13,875 bases of DNA from JBKEDS01 sp047975545 (GTDB lineage Bacteria; Bacteroidota; Bacteroidia; Flavobacteriales; Flavobacteriaceae). The notes below the pieces were generated by a model. That model searched no databases and had not been told where the DNA came from. It was given only the letters and a program-made list of their open reading frames with translations. This document shows positions 7,202-13,661 of this stretch, piece after piece (position 1 is the first letter of the stretch; each line of letters begins with the position of its first letter). The position numbers were made by a program, and so were the translations under genes. The stretch is taken from positions 1-13,875 of the forward strand of contig JBKEDS010000041.1 in the NCBI GenBank assembly GCA_047975545.1, given 5' to 3'.

Positions 7202-7897
7202 TTATTCAATAATTTCAACCTTTCGTATATATACGTTAAGCAGGGGCCAATCGGTATCGTCGGTTTTAACGGTCGCAATTTTATCCACAACGTCCATGCC
7301 GTTTATTACCTTGCCAAAAACAGTATAGCTGCCGTTTAAATGGTGGGCGCCACCTTGCTGCTGCACGATAAAAAACTCGAAAGGCGAAGCCAGTTTGTAT
7401 GCGTCCTCGATTTCGCTACTGGGCATGGATATTGTACCCCTGTCGTGCTTAAAACCCCGTTTGGTGTCTGGTGGCAGTAGGTAGTTGCCAATAGCCCGCC
7501 TGTTTTCGCCTATGGCAATATCGTCGCCGCCACCGCCTTGGATTACAAAGTTTTTTACAACCCTGTAAAATTGCGTGCCGTTAAAATAGTTCCGCTTTGT
7601 TAGGTAAATAAAATTGGCGCGGTGGAACTTGGTTTCGTTAAACAGCAAAATATCAATAGAGCCAAAATCGGTGGTAAGGCGCACCTTGTTTTCCTTATTG
7701 TGCTTGTCGTATTCCATAAAAAATTCCATGGCGCTTTTACTGTTTAACTTTGGAAACGTTTTTGGTTTCGGTTTAACGGAATCCGTTTCTTTTTTAACAA
7801 TTGTTTTGGTGGTTTCGGTACTTTTTTTCTTGTTGGATTGCTTATCTTCACAATTCAGAAAAAAAACAAGGAAAAAGAAAAACAGGAAAATGCGCAT
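7202..7897 (-). CDS. Lipoprotein peptidyl-prolyl cis-trans isomerase (cyclophilin type)
   Basis: The product has 231 residues from the ATG at 7897. The N-terminus MRIFLFFFFLVFFLNC is a lipoprotein signal with Cys16 as the lipidated residue. It is followed by ED and a Lys/Thr-rich linker to about residue 50. The cyclophilin domain spans about 72-230: FYRVVKNFVIQGGGG (110-124, carrying the catalytic Arg112), GTISMPS (154-160), SPFEFFIVQ (171-179) and HLNGSYTVFGKVINGMD (186-202). The usual aromatic residue at the CypA Trp121 position is His186, as is common in bacterial cyclophilins. The enzyme isomerises X-Pro bonds in envelope proteins. An upstream TTG at 7936 would add 13 residues before the lipoprotein signal and is rejected. 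Its start lies only 5 bp from that of the divergent Nudix gene. Confidence 0.93.
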   Translation of the reverse strand: MRIFLFFFFLVFFLNCEDKQSNKKKSTETTKTIVKKETDSVKPKPKTFPKLNSKSAMEFFMEYDKHNKENKVRLTTDFGSIDILLFNETKFHRANFIYLTKRNYFNGTQFYRVVKNFVIQGGGGDDIAIGENRRAIGNYLLPPDTKRGFKHDRGTISMPSSEIEDAYKLASPFEFFIVQQQGGAHHLNGSYTVFGKVINGMDVVDKIATVKTDDTDWPLLNVYIRKVEIIE

Positions 7898-7902
7898 AGA
7901 AT

Positions 7903-8550
7903 ATGAATTTTGATGAATTTTCAATATTAATTTCAAAAATAAAAAATATACCGCTACCAGCCGAGGCTTCCCAATTTAAAATGGTGCCGGCATTTCGGCA
8001 AGACTTACTTAAAAAGCAAAAAAATGCCGTGGATAAGGCAAAACAAGCAGGTGTTATGGCCTTGTTTTATCCCGATAAAAACAATTTAACCTATTTGGTT
8101 TTAATTTTAAGAAATACGTATCCCGGCGTTCATTCCGCACAAATAGGGTTTCCTGGAGGAAGGCTTGAAGCTACCGATGTTTCCTTGGAGGCTGCGGCCG
8201 TAAGGGAAACCTTTGAGGAGGTAGGCGTACCAATTGCCAATATTGAAGTGGTACGGGCGTTAACCCCGGTTTATATTCCGCCGAGCAATTTTAACGTAAG
8301 CCCATTTTTGGGCATTTGCAAAACCACGCCCCAGTTTAAAAAGCAGGACGAAGAGGTCGAGGCTGTTTTAGAAATAAGCCTGGATCAGCTTTTAAGCGAT
8401 AACAATGTGGCCACCGAAATTTTAAGCACCTCGTATAGCAGCGAAGTAACGGTGCCGGCCTTTAAATTTAACGCGCATATTGTTTGGGGCGCAACCGCCA
8501 TGATGCTAAGCGAAATTAAGGATTTGCTTAAAAAGGGGTATGTAGTTTAA
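7903..8550 (+). CDS. NudL-like Nudix hydrolase, probable CoA pyrophosphatase
   Basis: The product has 215 residues. The motif preceding the Nudix box (LVLILRNTYPGVHSAQIGF, 65-83) matches the CoA-pyrophosphatase signature, and the Nudix box starts at PGGRLEATDVS and ends RETFEEVGV (101-109), with E105 and E106 as metal ligands. There is one more residue between Gly-Gly and Arg-Glu than in the classic Nudix box, as in NudL itself. Such enzymes cleave CoA and its derivatives to 3',5'-ADP and 4'-phosphopantetheine. The start ATG at 7903 gives an N-terminus (MNFDEFSILISKIKNIPLP) that I recognise as usual for flavobacterial members. Its promoter must lie within the cyclophilin gene; I found no exact -7 box there. 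Confidence 0.9.
   Translation: MNFDEFSILISKIKNIPLPAEASQFKMVPAFRQDLLKKQKNAVDKAKQAGVMALFYPDKNNLTYLVLILRNTYPGVHSAQIGFPGGRLEATDVSLEAAAVRETFEEVGVPIANIEVVRALTPVYIPPSNFNVSPFLGICKTTPQFKKQDEEVEAVLEISLDQLLSDNNVATEILSTSYSSEVTVPAFKFNAHIVWGATAMMLSEIKDLLKKGYVV
7934..7941 (-). promoter_or_regulatory. Possible -7 box TATTTTTG for the cyclophilin gene
   Basis: On the minus strand, 7941-7934 reads TATTTTTG, an exact TAnnTTTG match, which would give a leader of about 30 nt to the ATG at 7897. No TTG is found 19 bp upstream. It lies within the first codons of the divergent Nudix gene, in AT-rich sequence where a chance match is likely. Confidence 0.3.
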
Positions 8551-8567
8551 TAGTTTTGCTAAATTTG
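8551..8567 (+). promoter_or_regulatory. Two adjacent -7 boxes upstream of the acyltransferase gene
   Basis: TAGTTTTG (8551-8558) and TAAATTTG (8560-8567, followed by CAGC) both fit TAnnTTTG exactly and start directly after the Nudix stop codon. No TTG lies at the right spacing for either. The second box resembles flavobacterial start regions best and implies a leader of about 30 nt to the ATG at 8604. Confidence 0.45.
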
Positions 8568-8603
8568 CAGCAACTAACCAAATCATTTTTGTAACATTAA
8601 CGT

Positions 8604-9401
8604 ATGCAATTATTTAAAAAAAATCCGTTTGGGCATATCCTATTTATAAAAAAATGGCTAATACGGATTTTGGGCGTCATGACGCACAGGCGCTTCCGGG
8701 GCTTTAACGAACTGCAAATAGAAGGCTCGGAAATTATAAAGGCGCTTCCCGAAACCAATGTGCTGTTTATATCCAACCACCAAACCTATTTTGCCGATGT
8801 GGTGGCCATGTTCCACGTGTTTAATGCCAGTTTAAGCGGTCGGGTAGACTCCATAAAAAACGTGGGCTACCTATGGAACCCAAAATTGAACATTTATTAC
8901 GTTGCCGCAAAGGAAACCATGAGAGCGGGGCTGTTGCCCAAAATTTTGGCTTATGTGGGCTCTATCAGCATCGAGCGCACATGGCGGGCCAGCGGACAAG
9001 AGGTAAACCGCCAAGTAAAAATGAGCGATATATCGAACATAGGAAAAGCCCTGGACGACGGTTGGGTAATTACTTTTCCGCAGGGTACCACGACCCCGTT
9101 TAAACCTATTCGTAAGGGGACGGCGCACATTATAAAAAAATACAAACCCATTGTAGTACCTATTGTTATTGATGGTTTTCGTAGGTCGTTCGATAAAAAA
9201 GGCCTACGTATTAAAAAGAAAAACATACTACAATCCATGGAAATTAAAGCACCCTTGGAAATTGACTACGACAACGAAACCACCGAGGATATTATAACAA
9301 AAATAGAATTTGCCATAGAACAGCACCCCTCGTTTTTAAAGGTAATTCCGCAAGCTGAACTGGAGGAGCAGGAAAAGCTCAACAAACTCAGGGAGTGGTA
9401 A
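8604..9401 (+). CDS. PlsC-type lysophospholipid acyltransferase with variant motifs
   Basis: The product has 265 residues. The acyltransferase core is recognisable: block 1 ISNHQTYFADVVAMFHVF (56-73), block 2 YYVAAKETMRAG (98-109), SISIERT (120-126), block 3 VITFPQGTTTPFKPIRKGTA (155-174) and block 4 PIVVPIVIDG (182-191). The family transfers an acyl chain to lysophosphatidate or similar lysolipids at the inner membrane. Two motifs differ from the textbook form. The His59 to Asp65 spacing is HX5D, not HX4D, and the FPEGTR motif reads FPQGTT, losing both the Glu and the Arg. The rest is well conserved, so it is probably an active subfamily with a different acceptor, but that is inference. No transmembrane helix is obvious. 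The start is ATG 8604, and its own promoter boxes lie 37-53 bp upstream. Confidence 0.85.
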   Translation: MQLFKKNPFGHILFIKKWLIRILGVMTHRRFRGFNELQIEGSEIIKALPETNVLFISNHQTYFADVVAMFHVFNASLSGRVDSIKNVGYLWNPKLNIYYVAAKETMRAGLLPKILAYVGSISIERTWRASGQEVNRQVKMSDISNIGKALDDGWVITFPQGTTTPFKPIRKGTAHIIKKYKPIVVPIVIDGFRRSFDKKGLRIKKKNILQSMEIKAPLEIDYDNETTEDIITKIEFAIEQHPSFLKVIPQAELEEQEKLNKLREW

Positions 9402-9415
9402 ATGTAAATTTACAT
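9402..9415. promoter_or_regulatory. Perfect 14-bp palindrome upstream of the GH43 gene
   Basis: atgtaaatttacat is a perfect palindrome located immediately after the acyltransferase stop codon and 68 bp before the GH43 start. It could be a binding site for a dimeric regulator. In sequence this AT-rich a chance palindrome is not excluded, and no other copy was seen in the window. Confidence 0.3.
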
Positions 9416-9457
9416 AGTGTTAGTATATAGGGTTTTGTAAAAAAAAGTGTAAATTAG

Positions 9458-9479
9458 TCACTTATTATTTTTTAAGTGA
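9458..9479. promoter_or_regulatory. 7-bp inverted repeat just upstream of the GH43 start
   Basis: tcactta (9458-9464) and taagtga (9473-9479) are exact inverted repeats with an 8-nt AT spacer, ending 4 bp before the ATG at 9484. As DNA it could be an operator; as RNA it would form a hairpin against the start codon. No exact TAnnTTTG box is found in 9402-9483. Confidence 0.3.
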
Positions 9480-9483
9480 AATT

Positions 9484-10485
9484 ATGAAACTTTTTAAAAC
9501 GTTGCCCATACTGTTTTTTGCTTTGGCATGGCCTTGCAAAAATTATGCTCAGCCTCAGCAATTCAATAACCCGATAGCCGAGCAAAGAGCCGATCCGTGG
9601 GTGCATAAAGAGGGCGATATTTACTATCTTATTGCTACCGTACCCGAATATGATAAAATTGTAATACGAAGCGCCAATTCCATTAACGGTCTAAAGGAAG
9701 CATGGGAAAAAACGGTTTGGACAAAACACGCTAAAGGCGTTATGGGGCATCATATTTGGGCGCCCGAACTTCATAAAATAGATGGCGTATGGTACATTTA
9801 TTTTGCGGCAGGCGAAGTTGAGGATGTTTGGAAAATCAGGATGTGGGTATTGTCCAATAAATCTGAAAACCCAATGGAAGGCAAATGGAAGGAAGAAGGC
9901 CAAATAAAAACCCATCACGATTCATTTTCTTTAGACGCTACAACGTTCGAACATAACGGTAAGCGGTATTTAATATGGGCGCAAAATATATTTAACACCA
10001 ATCATGGTACGGGTTTGGTGCTATCCGAAATGGAAAGTCCGACCGAGTTAACAGGTCCTGAAGTGGTTATAACCCAACCCGATTTTACTTGGGAAACCAT
10101 GAAATATAGTGTCAACGAAGGCCCTGCGGTATTAAAACGAAACGGTAAAATATTTGTAACCTATTCAGCAAGTGCCACAAACCACAATTATTGTGTGGGA
10201 TTACTTTGGGTAGACGAAAATGCCGATATACTAACGGCGTCGAACTGGAACAAATCACCGGGGCCGGTTTTTTACACCAATACCGATTTAAATCGCTACG
10301 GCCCGGGACATAATGCGTTTACAACTTCGGAAGACGGCAAAAACGATATTATGATTTATCATGCCCGCGACTATAAAGAAATCCAAGGACATGAACTGTC
10401 CGACCCCAATCGAGCTACACGTGCCAGGGTTATTAAGTGGACAAAAAGTGGCTTTCCAGATTTTATGCAAAATGAAGGCGATTAA
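9484..10485 (+). CDS. Secreted GH43 exo-1,5-alpha-L-arabinofuranosidase
   Basis: The product has 333 residues with a type I signal peptide (cleavage expected after NYA, residue 22). The five-bladed propeller fold of GH43 is indicated by its three catalytic acids: Asp37 in RADPW (general base), Asp151 in SLDATTF (pKa modulator) and Glu212 in NEGPAVL (general acid). Stretches such as ATVPEYDKIV, GVMGHHIWAPELH, DVWKIRM, YSASATNHNYC and YGPGHNAFT closely resemble Streptomyces exo-1,5-alpha-L-arabinofuranosidases of GH43 subfamily 26, recalled from memory. It would release arabinose from the ends of arabinan or arabinoxylan side chains in the periplasm or outside the cell. No Por secretion C-terminal domain and no carbohydrate-binding module are attached. 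No SusC/SusD or regulator lies next to it, so it is an orphan CAZyme. Confidence 0.92.
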   Translation: MKLFKTLPILFFALAWPCKNYAQPQQFNNPIAEQRADPWVHKEGDIYYLIATVPEYDKIVIRSANSINGLKEAWEKTVWTKHAKGVMGHHIWAPELHKIDGVWYIYFAAGEVEDVWKIRMWVLSNKSENPMEGKWKEEGQIKTHHDSFSLDATTFEHNGKRYLIWAQNIFNTNHGTGLVLSEMESPTELTGPEVVITQPDFTWETMKYSVNEGPAVLKRNGKIFVTYSASATNHNYCVGLLWVDENADILTASNWNKSPGPVFYTNTDLNRYGPGHNAFTTSEDGKNDIMIYHARDYKEIQGHELSDPNRATRARVIKWTKSGFPDFMQNEGD

Positions 10486-10547
10486 GCCAAAATAGACGTT
10501 GGTTGATAACTCTTAAAAACTCTACTTTTAAAAAAAAGGCGAAAGCA

Positions 10548-10555
10548 TTATTTTG
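10548..10555 (+). promoter_or_regulatory. Imperfect -7 box TTATTTTG for topB
   Basis: TTATTTTG followed by CGCCC has one mismatch to TAnnTTTG and sits 25 bp before the GTG start of topB, a typical distance. There is no TTG 19 bp upstream (TTT instead). The 10486-10580 gap contains nothing else I can identify. Confidence 0.3.
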
Positions 10556-10580
10556 CGCCCTTAAAATATAAGGTGTTAAA

Positions 10581-12875
10581 GTGAAAGTCTGTATAGCCGA
10601 AAAACCAAGTGTAGCAAGGGAAATAGCATCAGTGTTGGGCGCAAGCACCAAGCGCGATGGCTATTTCGAGGGCAATGGCTATATGGTAACCTACACCTTT
10701 GGGCATTTGTGCACCCTAAAGGAACCCAACGATTATAGGCCATATTGGAAGCATTGGGATTTAAACAATCTGCCCATGCTGCCCGAAAAGTTCGAAACCA
10801 AGGTCGTGGCCAATTCGGGCATACAAAAGCAATTTAAAATAGTTAAAAGCCTGTTCGAAAAAGCCACCGAGGTTATAAATTGTGGCGATGCCGGGCAAGA
10901 GGGCGAACTTATACAACGCTGGGTCATGAACGAGGCTAATTATAAAGGACAGGTAAAACGCCTGTGGATTTCGTCGTTAACCACCGAAGCCATAAAAGAG
11001 GGTTTCGAAAACCTAAAACCCGCCTCACAATACGATAATTTATACTACGCCGGTTTTTCCCGTGCCATTGGCGATTGGCTTTTGGGCATGAACGCCACAA
11101 GGCTGTACACCCTAAAGCACGGCGCCAACAGGCAAGTGCTTTCCATTGGGCGCGTGCAAACCCCAACCTTGGCTATGGTGGTTAATAGGTTTAAGGACAT
11201 AGAAAATTTTAAACCCCAACCTTATTGGGAGCTTCAAACCCTGTACCGCAATACCTTATTTGGTTATGAAGAAGGTCGATTTTTTAAAAAAGAAGATGGC
11301 GAAATCCTTGCCAATAAAGTAAAGGAAAGCGATTTTGAAATTATTTCGGTCGAAAAAAAAGAAGGTAGCGAATACGCCCCAAAGCTATTCGATTTAACAG
11401 GGCTGCAAGTATATTGCAACAAGAAATTTGGCTTTTCGGCCGACGAAACCCTTAAAATAGCCCAAAGCCTTTACGAGCAAAAAGTAGTAACCTACCCCAG
11501 GGTGGACACCACGTTTCTGCCAAACGATATTTACCCAAAAGTAAAAGGTATCTTGCAAAACTTAACACAATATGCCGCTTTAACCCAGCCGCTTTTAACC
11601 AAAAAAATAAAAAAATCGGCTAAGGTGTTTAACGATAAAAAAGTAACCGACCACCACGCTATAATCCCCACGGGCGTACAAACCAGTTTGCCGTACAACC
11701 AGCAACAGGTATACAACATAATTACCAAGCGTTTTATAGCCGTGTTTTACAACGATTGCGCCGTGGCCAACACAACCGTTATAGGCCAAGCGGCCGAAGT
11801 ATTGTTTAAAACAACGGGCAAGGAAATATTAAAAAAAGGCTGGCGTGTGGTTTTTGAAGACCCTAACGGAAAAGAAAAAGAACCCGATATTTTGCCCACA
11901 TTTGTTGTAGGCGAAAAAGGCCCGCACGAACCCTCGTTTTTGGAAAAGGAAACCAAGCCGCCCAACCAATTTACCGAAGCCTCCTTGTTGCGGGCCATGG
12001 AAACGGCGGGCAAGCAGGTGGATGACGACGATTTAAGGGAACTTATGAAAGAAAACGGTATTGGCCGCCCCTCGACCCGTGCCAATATTATTGAAACCCT
12101 GTTTAAGCGCAAGTACATAAAACGCAACAAAAAACAGGTGTTGCCAACCCTAACGGGTATTCAGTTAATCAATACCATACAAAACGATTTGCTAAAATCG
12201 GCCGAGCTTACCGGAAGCTGGGAAAAACAATTAAAGGATATTGAAAAGGGCGAGTACAGCGCCACCGCCTTTATAAACAGTATGAAGCGTATGGTGGATG
12301 CCTTGGTGTACGAGGTGCGCAGCGAGGCTACCCGTGCCAATATTTCGCATGCGGCAACCGTAAAGCGGCAAGAGTCCAAAGCTAAGCAAAAAGAAACTTT
12401 GGGTATTTTGGCCGAAACTTGCCCCAAATGTAAAAACGGGCATATTTTAAAAGGGAAAACCGCCTATGGCTGCAGTGCCTATAAATCGGGCTGCGATTTT
12501 GTACTGCCTTTTGAGGTTGAAGGCAAAAAAATATCGGAAAACCAATTTATGCGCCTGCTTCAAAAAGGAAGCACGGTTAACCTAAAAGGCTTTAAAGCCA
12601 ATTCCGGAATGGTTGAAGGCCTGCTGCGTTTTGATGCTGATTTTAAATTGGTTTTAGAAACCAAAAAAGGAAAATCCAAAACCAATTCGGAAGAAATGCC
12701 TTGCCCAAAATGCGGTAACGGTACCATAATAAAGGGAAAAACTGCCTATGGTTGTAGCGCCTATAAATCGGGTTGCGATTTTAAAGTACCTTTCGATGTG
12801 GTTCGGGCAAAAATTAACGGACAAACACCAACCAAAGCATTGGTATATGCTATTTTAGGAGAAAGTGGAAAATAG
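10581..12875 (+). CDS. topB: DNA topoisomerase III (type IA)
   Basis: The product has 764 residues. The Toprim domain opens at KVCIAEKPSVAREIA (2-16) with catalytic Glu7 and continues to NCGDAGQEGELIQ (100-112). The central domain carries YAGFSRAIGDWLLGMN (156-171) and GRVQTPTL (190-197). The active-site Tyr305 lies in VTYPRVDT, and ENGIGRPSTRANII (491-504) follows. It relaxes and decatenates DNA by single-strand passage. The Toprim DxDxE triad reads D103-A-G-Q-E107, with Gly in the second acidic position, a variation I believe common in TopB outside enterobacteria. Two near-identical Cys4 zinc ribbons end the protein: C614/C617/C631/C638 and C708/C711/C725/C732. Translation starts at GTG 10581, since no ATG precedes the conserved N-terminus. 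The 3' end overlaps the pseudouridine synthase gene by 11 bp. Confidence 0.96.
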   Translation: MKVCIAEKPSVAREIASVLGASTKRDGYFEGNGYMVTYTFGHLCTLKEPNDYRPYWKHWDLNNLPMLPEKFETKVVANSGIQKQFKIVKSLFEKATEVINCGDAGQEGELIQRWVMNEANYKGQVKRLWISSLTTEAIKEGFENLKPASQYDNLYYAGFSRAIGDWLLGMNATRLYTLKHGANRQVLSIGRVQTPTLAMVVNRFKDIENFKPQPYWELQTLYRNTLFGYEEGRFFKKEDGEILANKVKESDFEIISVEKKEGSEYAPKLFDLTGLQVYCNKKFGFSADETLKIAQSLYEQKVVTYPRVDTTFLPNDIYPKVKGILQNLTQYAALTQPLLTKKIKKSAKVFNDKKVTDHHAIIPTGVQTSLPYNQQQVYNIITKRFIAVFYNDCAVANTTVIGQAAEVLFKTTGKEILKKGWRVVFEDPNGKEKEPDILPTFVVGEKGPHEPSFLEKETKPPNQFTEASLLRAMETAGKQVDDDDLRELMKENGIGRPSTRANIIETLFKRKYIKRNKKQVLPTLTGIQLINTIQNDLLKSAELTGSWEKQLKDIEKGEYSATAFINSMKRMVDALVYEVRSEATRANISHAATVKRQESKAKQKETLGILAETCPKCKNGHILKGKTAYGCSAYKSGCDFVLPFEVEGKKISENQFMRLLQKGSTVNLKGFKANSGMVEGLLRFDADFKLVLETKKGKSKTNSEEMPCPKCGNGTIIKGKTAYGCSAYKSGCDFKVPFDVVRAKINGQTPTKALVYAILGESGK
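12420..12779 (+). repeat. Duplicated zinc-ribbon coding segment inside topB
   Basis: The segments around 12420-12497 and 12702-12779 encode the two copies of C-P-K-C, 13 residues, C, 6 residues, C. The copies are 94 residues apart and share KGKTAYGCSAYKSGCDF exactly at protein level, while the DNA differs mainly at third codon positions. That pattern fits an old in-frame duplication kept under selection. Confidence 0.8.
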
Positions 12876-13443
12876 CAAACACAAACACTACGTTATATAT
12901 AAGCCTTACGGTTATTTAAGCCAGTTTACCAGCAACGACAGTAAGCAGCAATCCAAAAATTTTTTGGGCAGTTTGCACGATTTTCCCGAAGGTATTATGG
13001 CCGTTGGGCGGTTGGACGAAAAATCGGAAGGCTTGCTGTTGCTTACAACCAATGGCAAAACAAGCGATTTAATTAACGGTAATAAAGTTGAAAAAGAGTA
13101 TTACGCCCAAGTAAACGGCAATATTACCGAAACTGCTATTAACCAAATGGCTTCGGGTGTGGAAATAGGCTTGCACGGCAAAAAATACAAAACCAAACCC
13201 TGTAAGGTTTTTAGGTTGGATACTGAACCCGATTTGCCAGTCCGTTCGAAGAAAATACGCGATAGCAGGCACGGCCCCACATCTTGGGTGTCCGTAACCT
13301 TAACCGAAGGTAAATTTAGGCAAGTACGTAAAATGACATCGGCCGTTGGGTTTCCTACCTTACGCTTGGTAAGGGTTCGGGTAGGGGCGTTTTGTTTGGG
13401 TGGTATGCAGCCCGGCGATGTGGTTGGGGTTATGGTTTTATGA
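12865..13443 (+). CDS. rluE: 23S rRNA pseudouridine synthase, RluE type
   Basis: The product has 192 residues and belongs to the RsuA/RluB/E/F branch, without an N-terminal S4 domain, as in RluE. Visible motifs are YVIYKPYGYLSQF (9-21), the catalytic motif GRLDEKSEGLLLLT (48-61) with Asp51, EKEYYAQV (76-83) and PTSWVSVTLTEGKFRQVRKM (138-157), followed by VGFPTLRLVRVRVG. E. coli RluE converts one uridine (2457) in 23S rRNA near the peptidyl-transferase region; the same target is likely but not shown. The start is GTG at 12865, overlapping topB by 11 bp, with AGGAG at 12857-12861 three bases upstream, unusual in a group that rarely uses Shine-Dalgarno sites. No ATG is available before residue 45, so the GTG is the best choice. 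Confidence 0.88.
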   Translation: MENSKHKHYVIYKPYGYLSQFTSNDSKQQSKNFLGSLHDFPEGIMAVGRLDEKSEGLLLLTTNGKTSDLINGNKVEKEYYAQVNGNITETAINQMASGVEIGLHGKKYKTKPCKVFRLDTEPDLPVRSKKIRDSRHGPTSWVSVTLTEGKFRQVRKMTSAVGFPTLRLVRVRVGAFCLGGMQPGDVVGVMVL

Positions 13444-13457
13444 GGCTATGTGTTGTT

Positions 13458-13618
13458 ATACCAGTTTTGTTTTAAAATTACCCAGAAAAAACACAGCTAT
13501 TTTTTGTTTAAGCGAAAAAGAAAACGCAAGCATAGCCTAAGCTACGATTAAGTTTTATTTTGAAACATAGACGAAAAAGAGCAAATTTTAATGGGTAATT
13601 TTAAGGCAGAAATGGTAT
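13458..13618. mobile_element. MITE-like element with ends matching the IS at the window start
   Basis: A 27-bp left arm (13458-13484) and a right arm (13592-13618) are inverted repeats with 23 of 27 positions matching. The outermost 38 bases on the left equal the IS end at 252-289 in reverse complement. The 107-bp interior is AT-rich and has no ORF. It contains a small imperfect palindrome (tagc-ctaa-gcta at 13533-13544). No 8-10 bp target duplication is recognisable in the flanks, so the insertion is probably old, or the boundaries are off by a few bases. The element fills most of the 218-bp gap between rluE and the HPt gene. Confidence 0.7.
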
Positions 13619-13661
13619 TAATCAATCGCTTTTCAAAAAAAACATAAATTTCAAAAAAAAC

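Noticed and set aside
7898..7936. TTG start of the cyclophilin 13 codons upstream
   Set aside because: It would place a polar stretch before the lipoprotein signal peptide and overlap the divergent Nudix gene.
11747..12130. 127-residue open frame on the minus strand inside topB
   Set aside because: It mirrors strongly conserved topoisomerase codons, and no motif or promoter supports it.
252..13618. The inverted IS ends could make the 13-kb segment a composite transposon
   Set aside because: The cargo is housekeeping genes, only one side carries a transposase, the other side is a small MITE-like element, and no target duplication is seen.
13458..13618. The MITE-like inverted repeat read as a terminator or riboswitch for the neighbouring genes
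   Set aside because: The arms are 107 bp apart and one arm is shared with an IS end, so a mobile-element origin explains it better. No known riboswitch core is recognisable.
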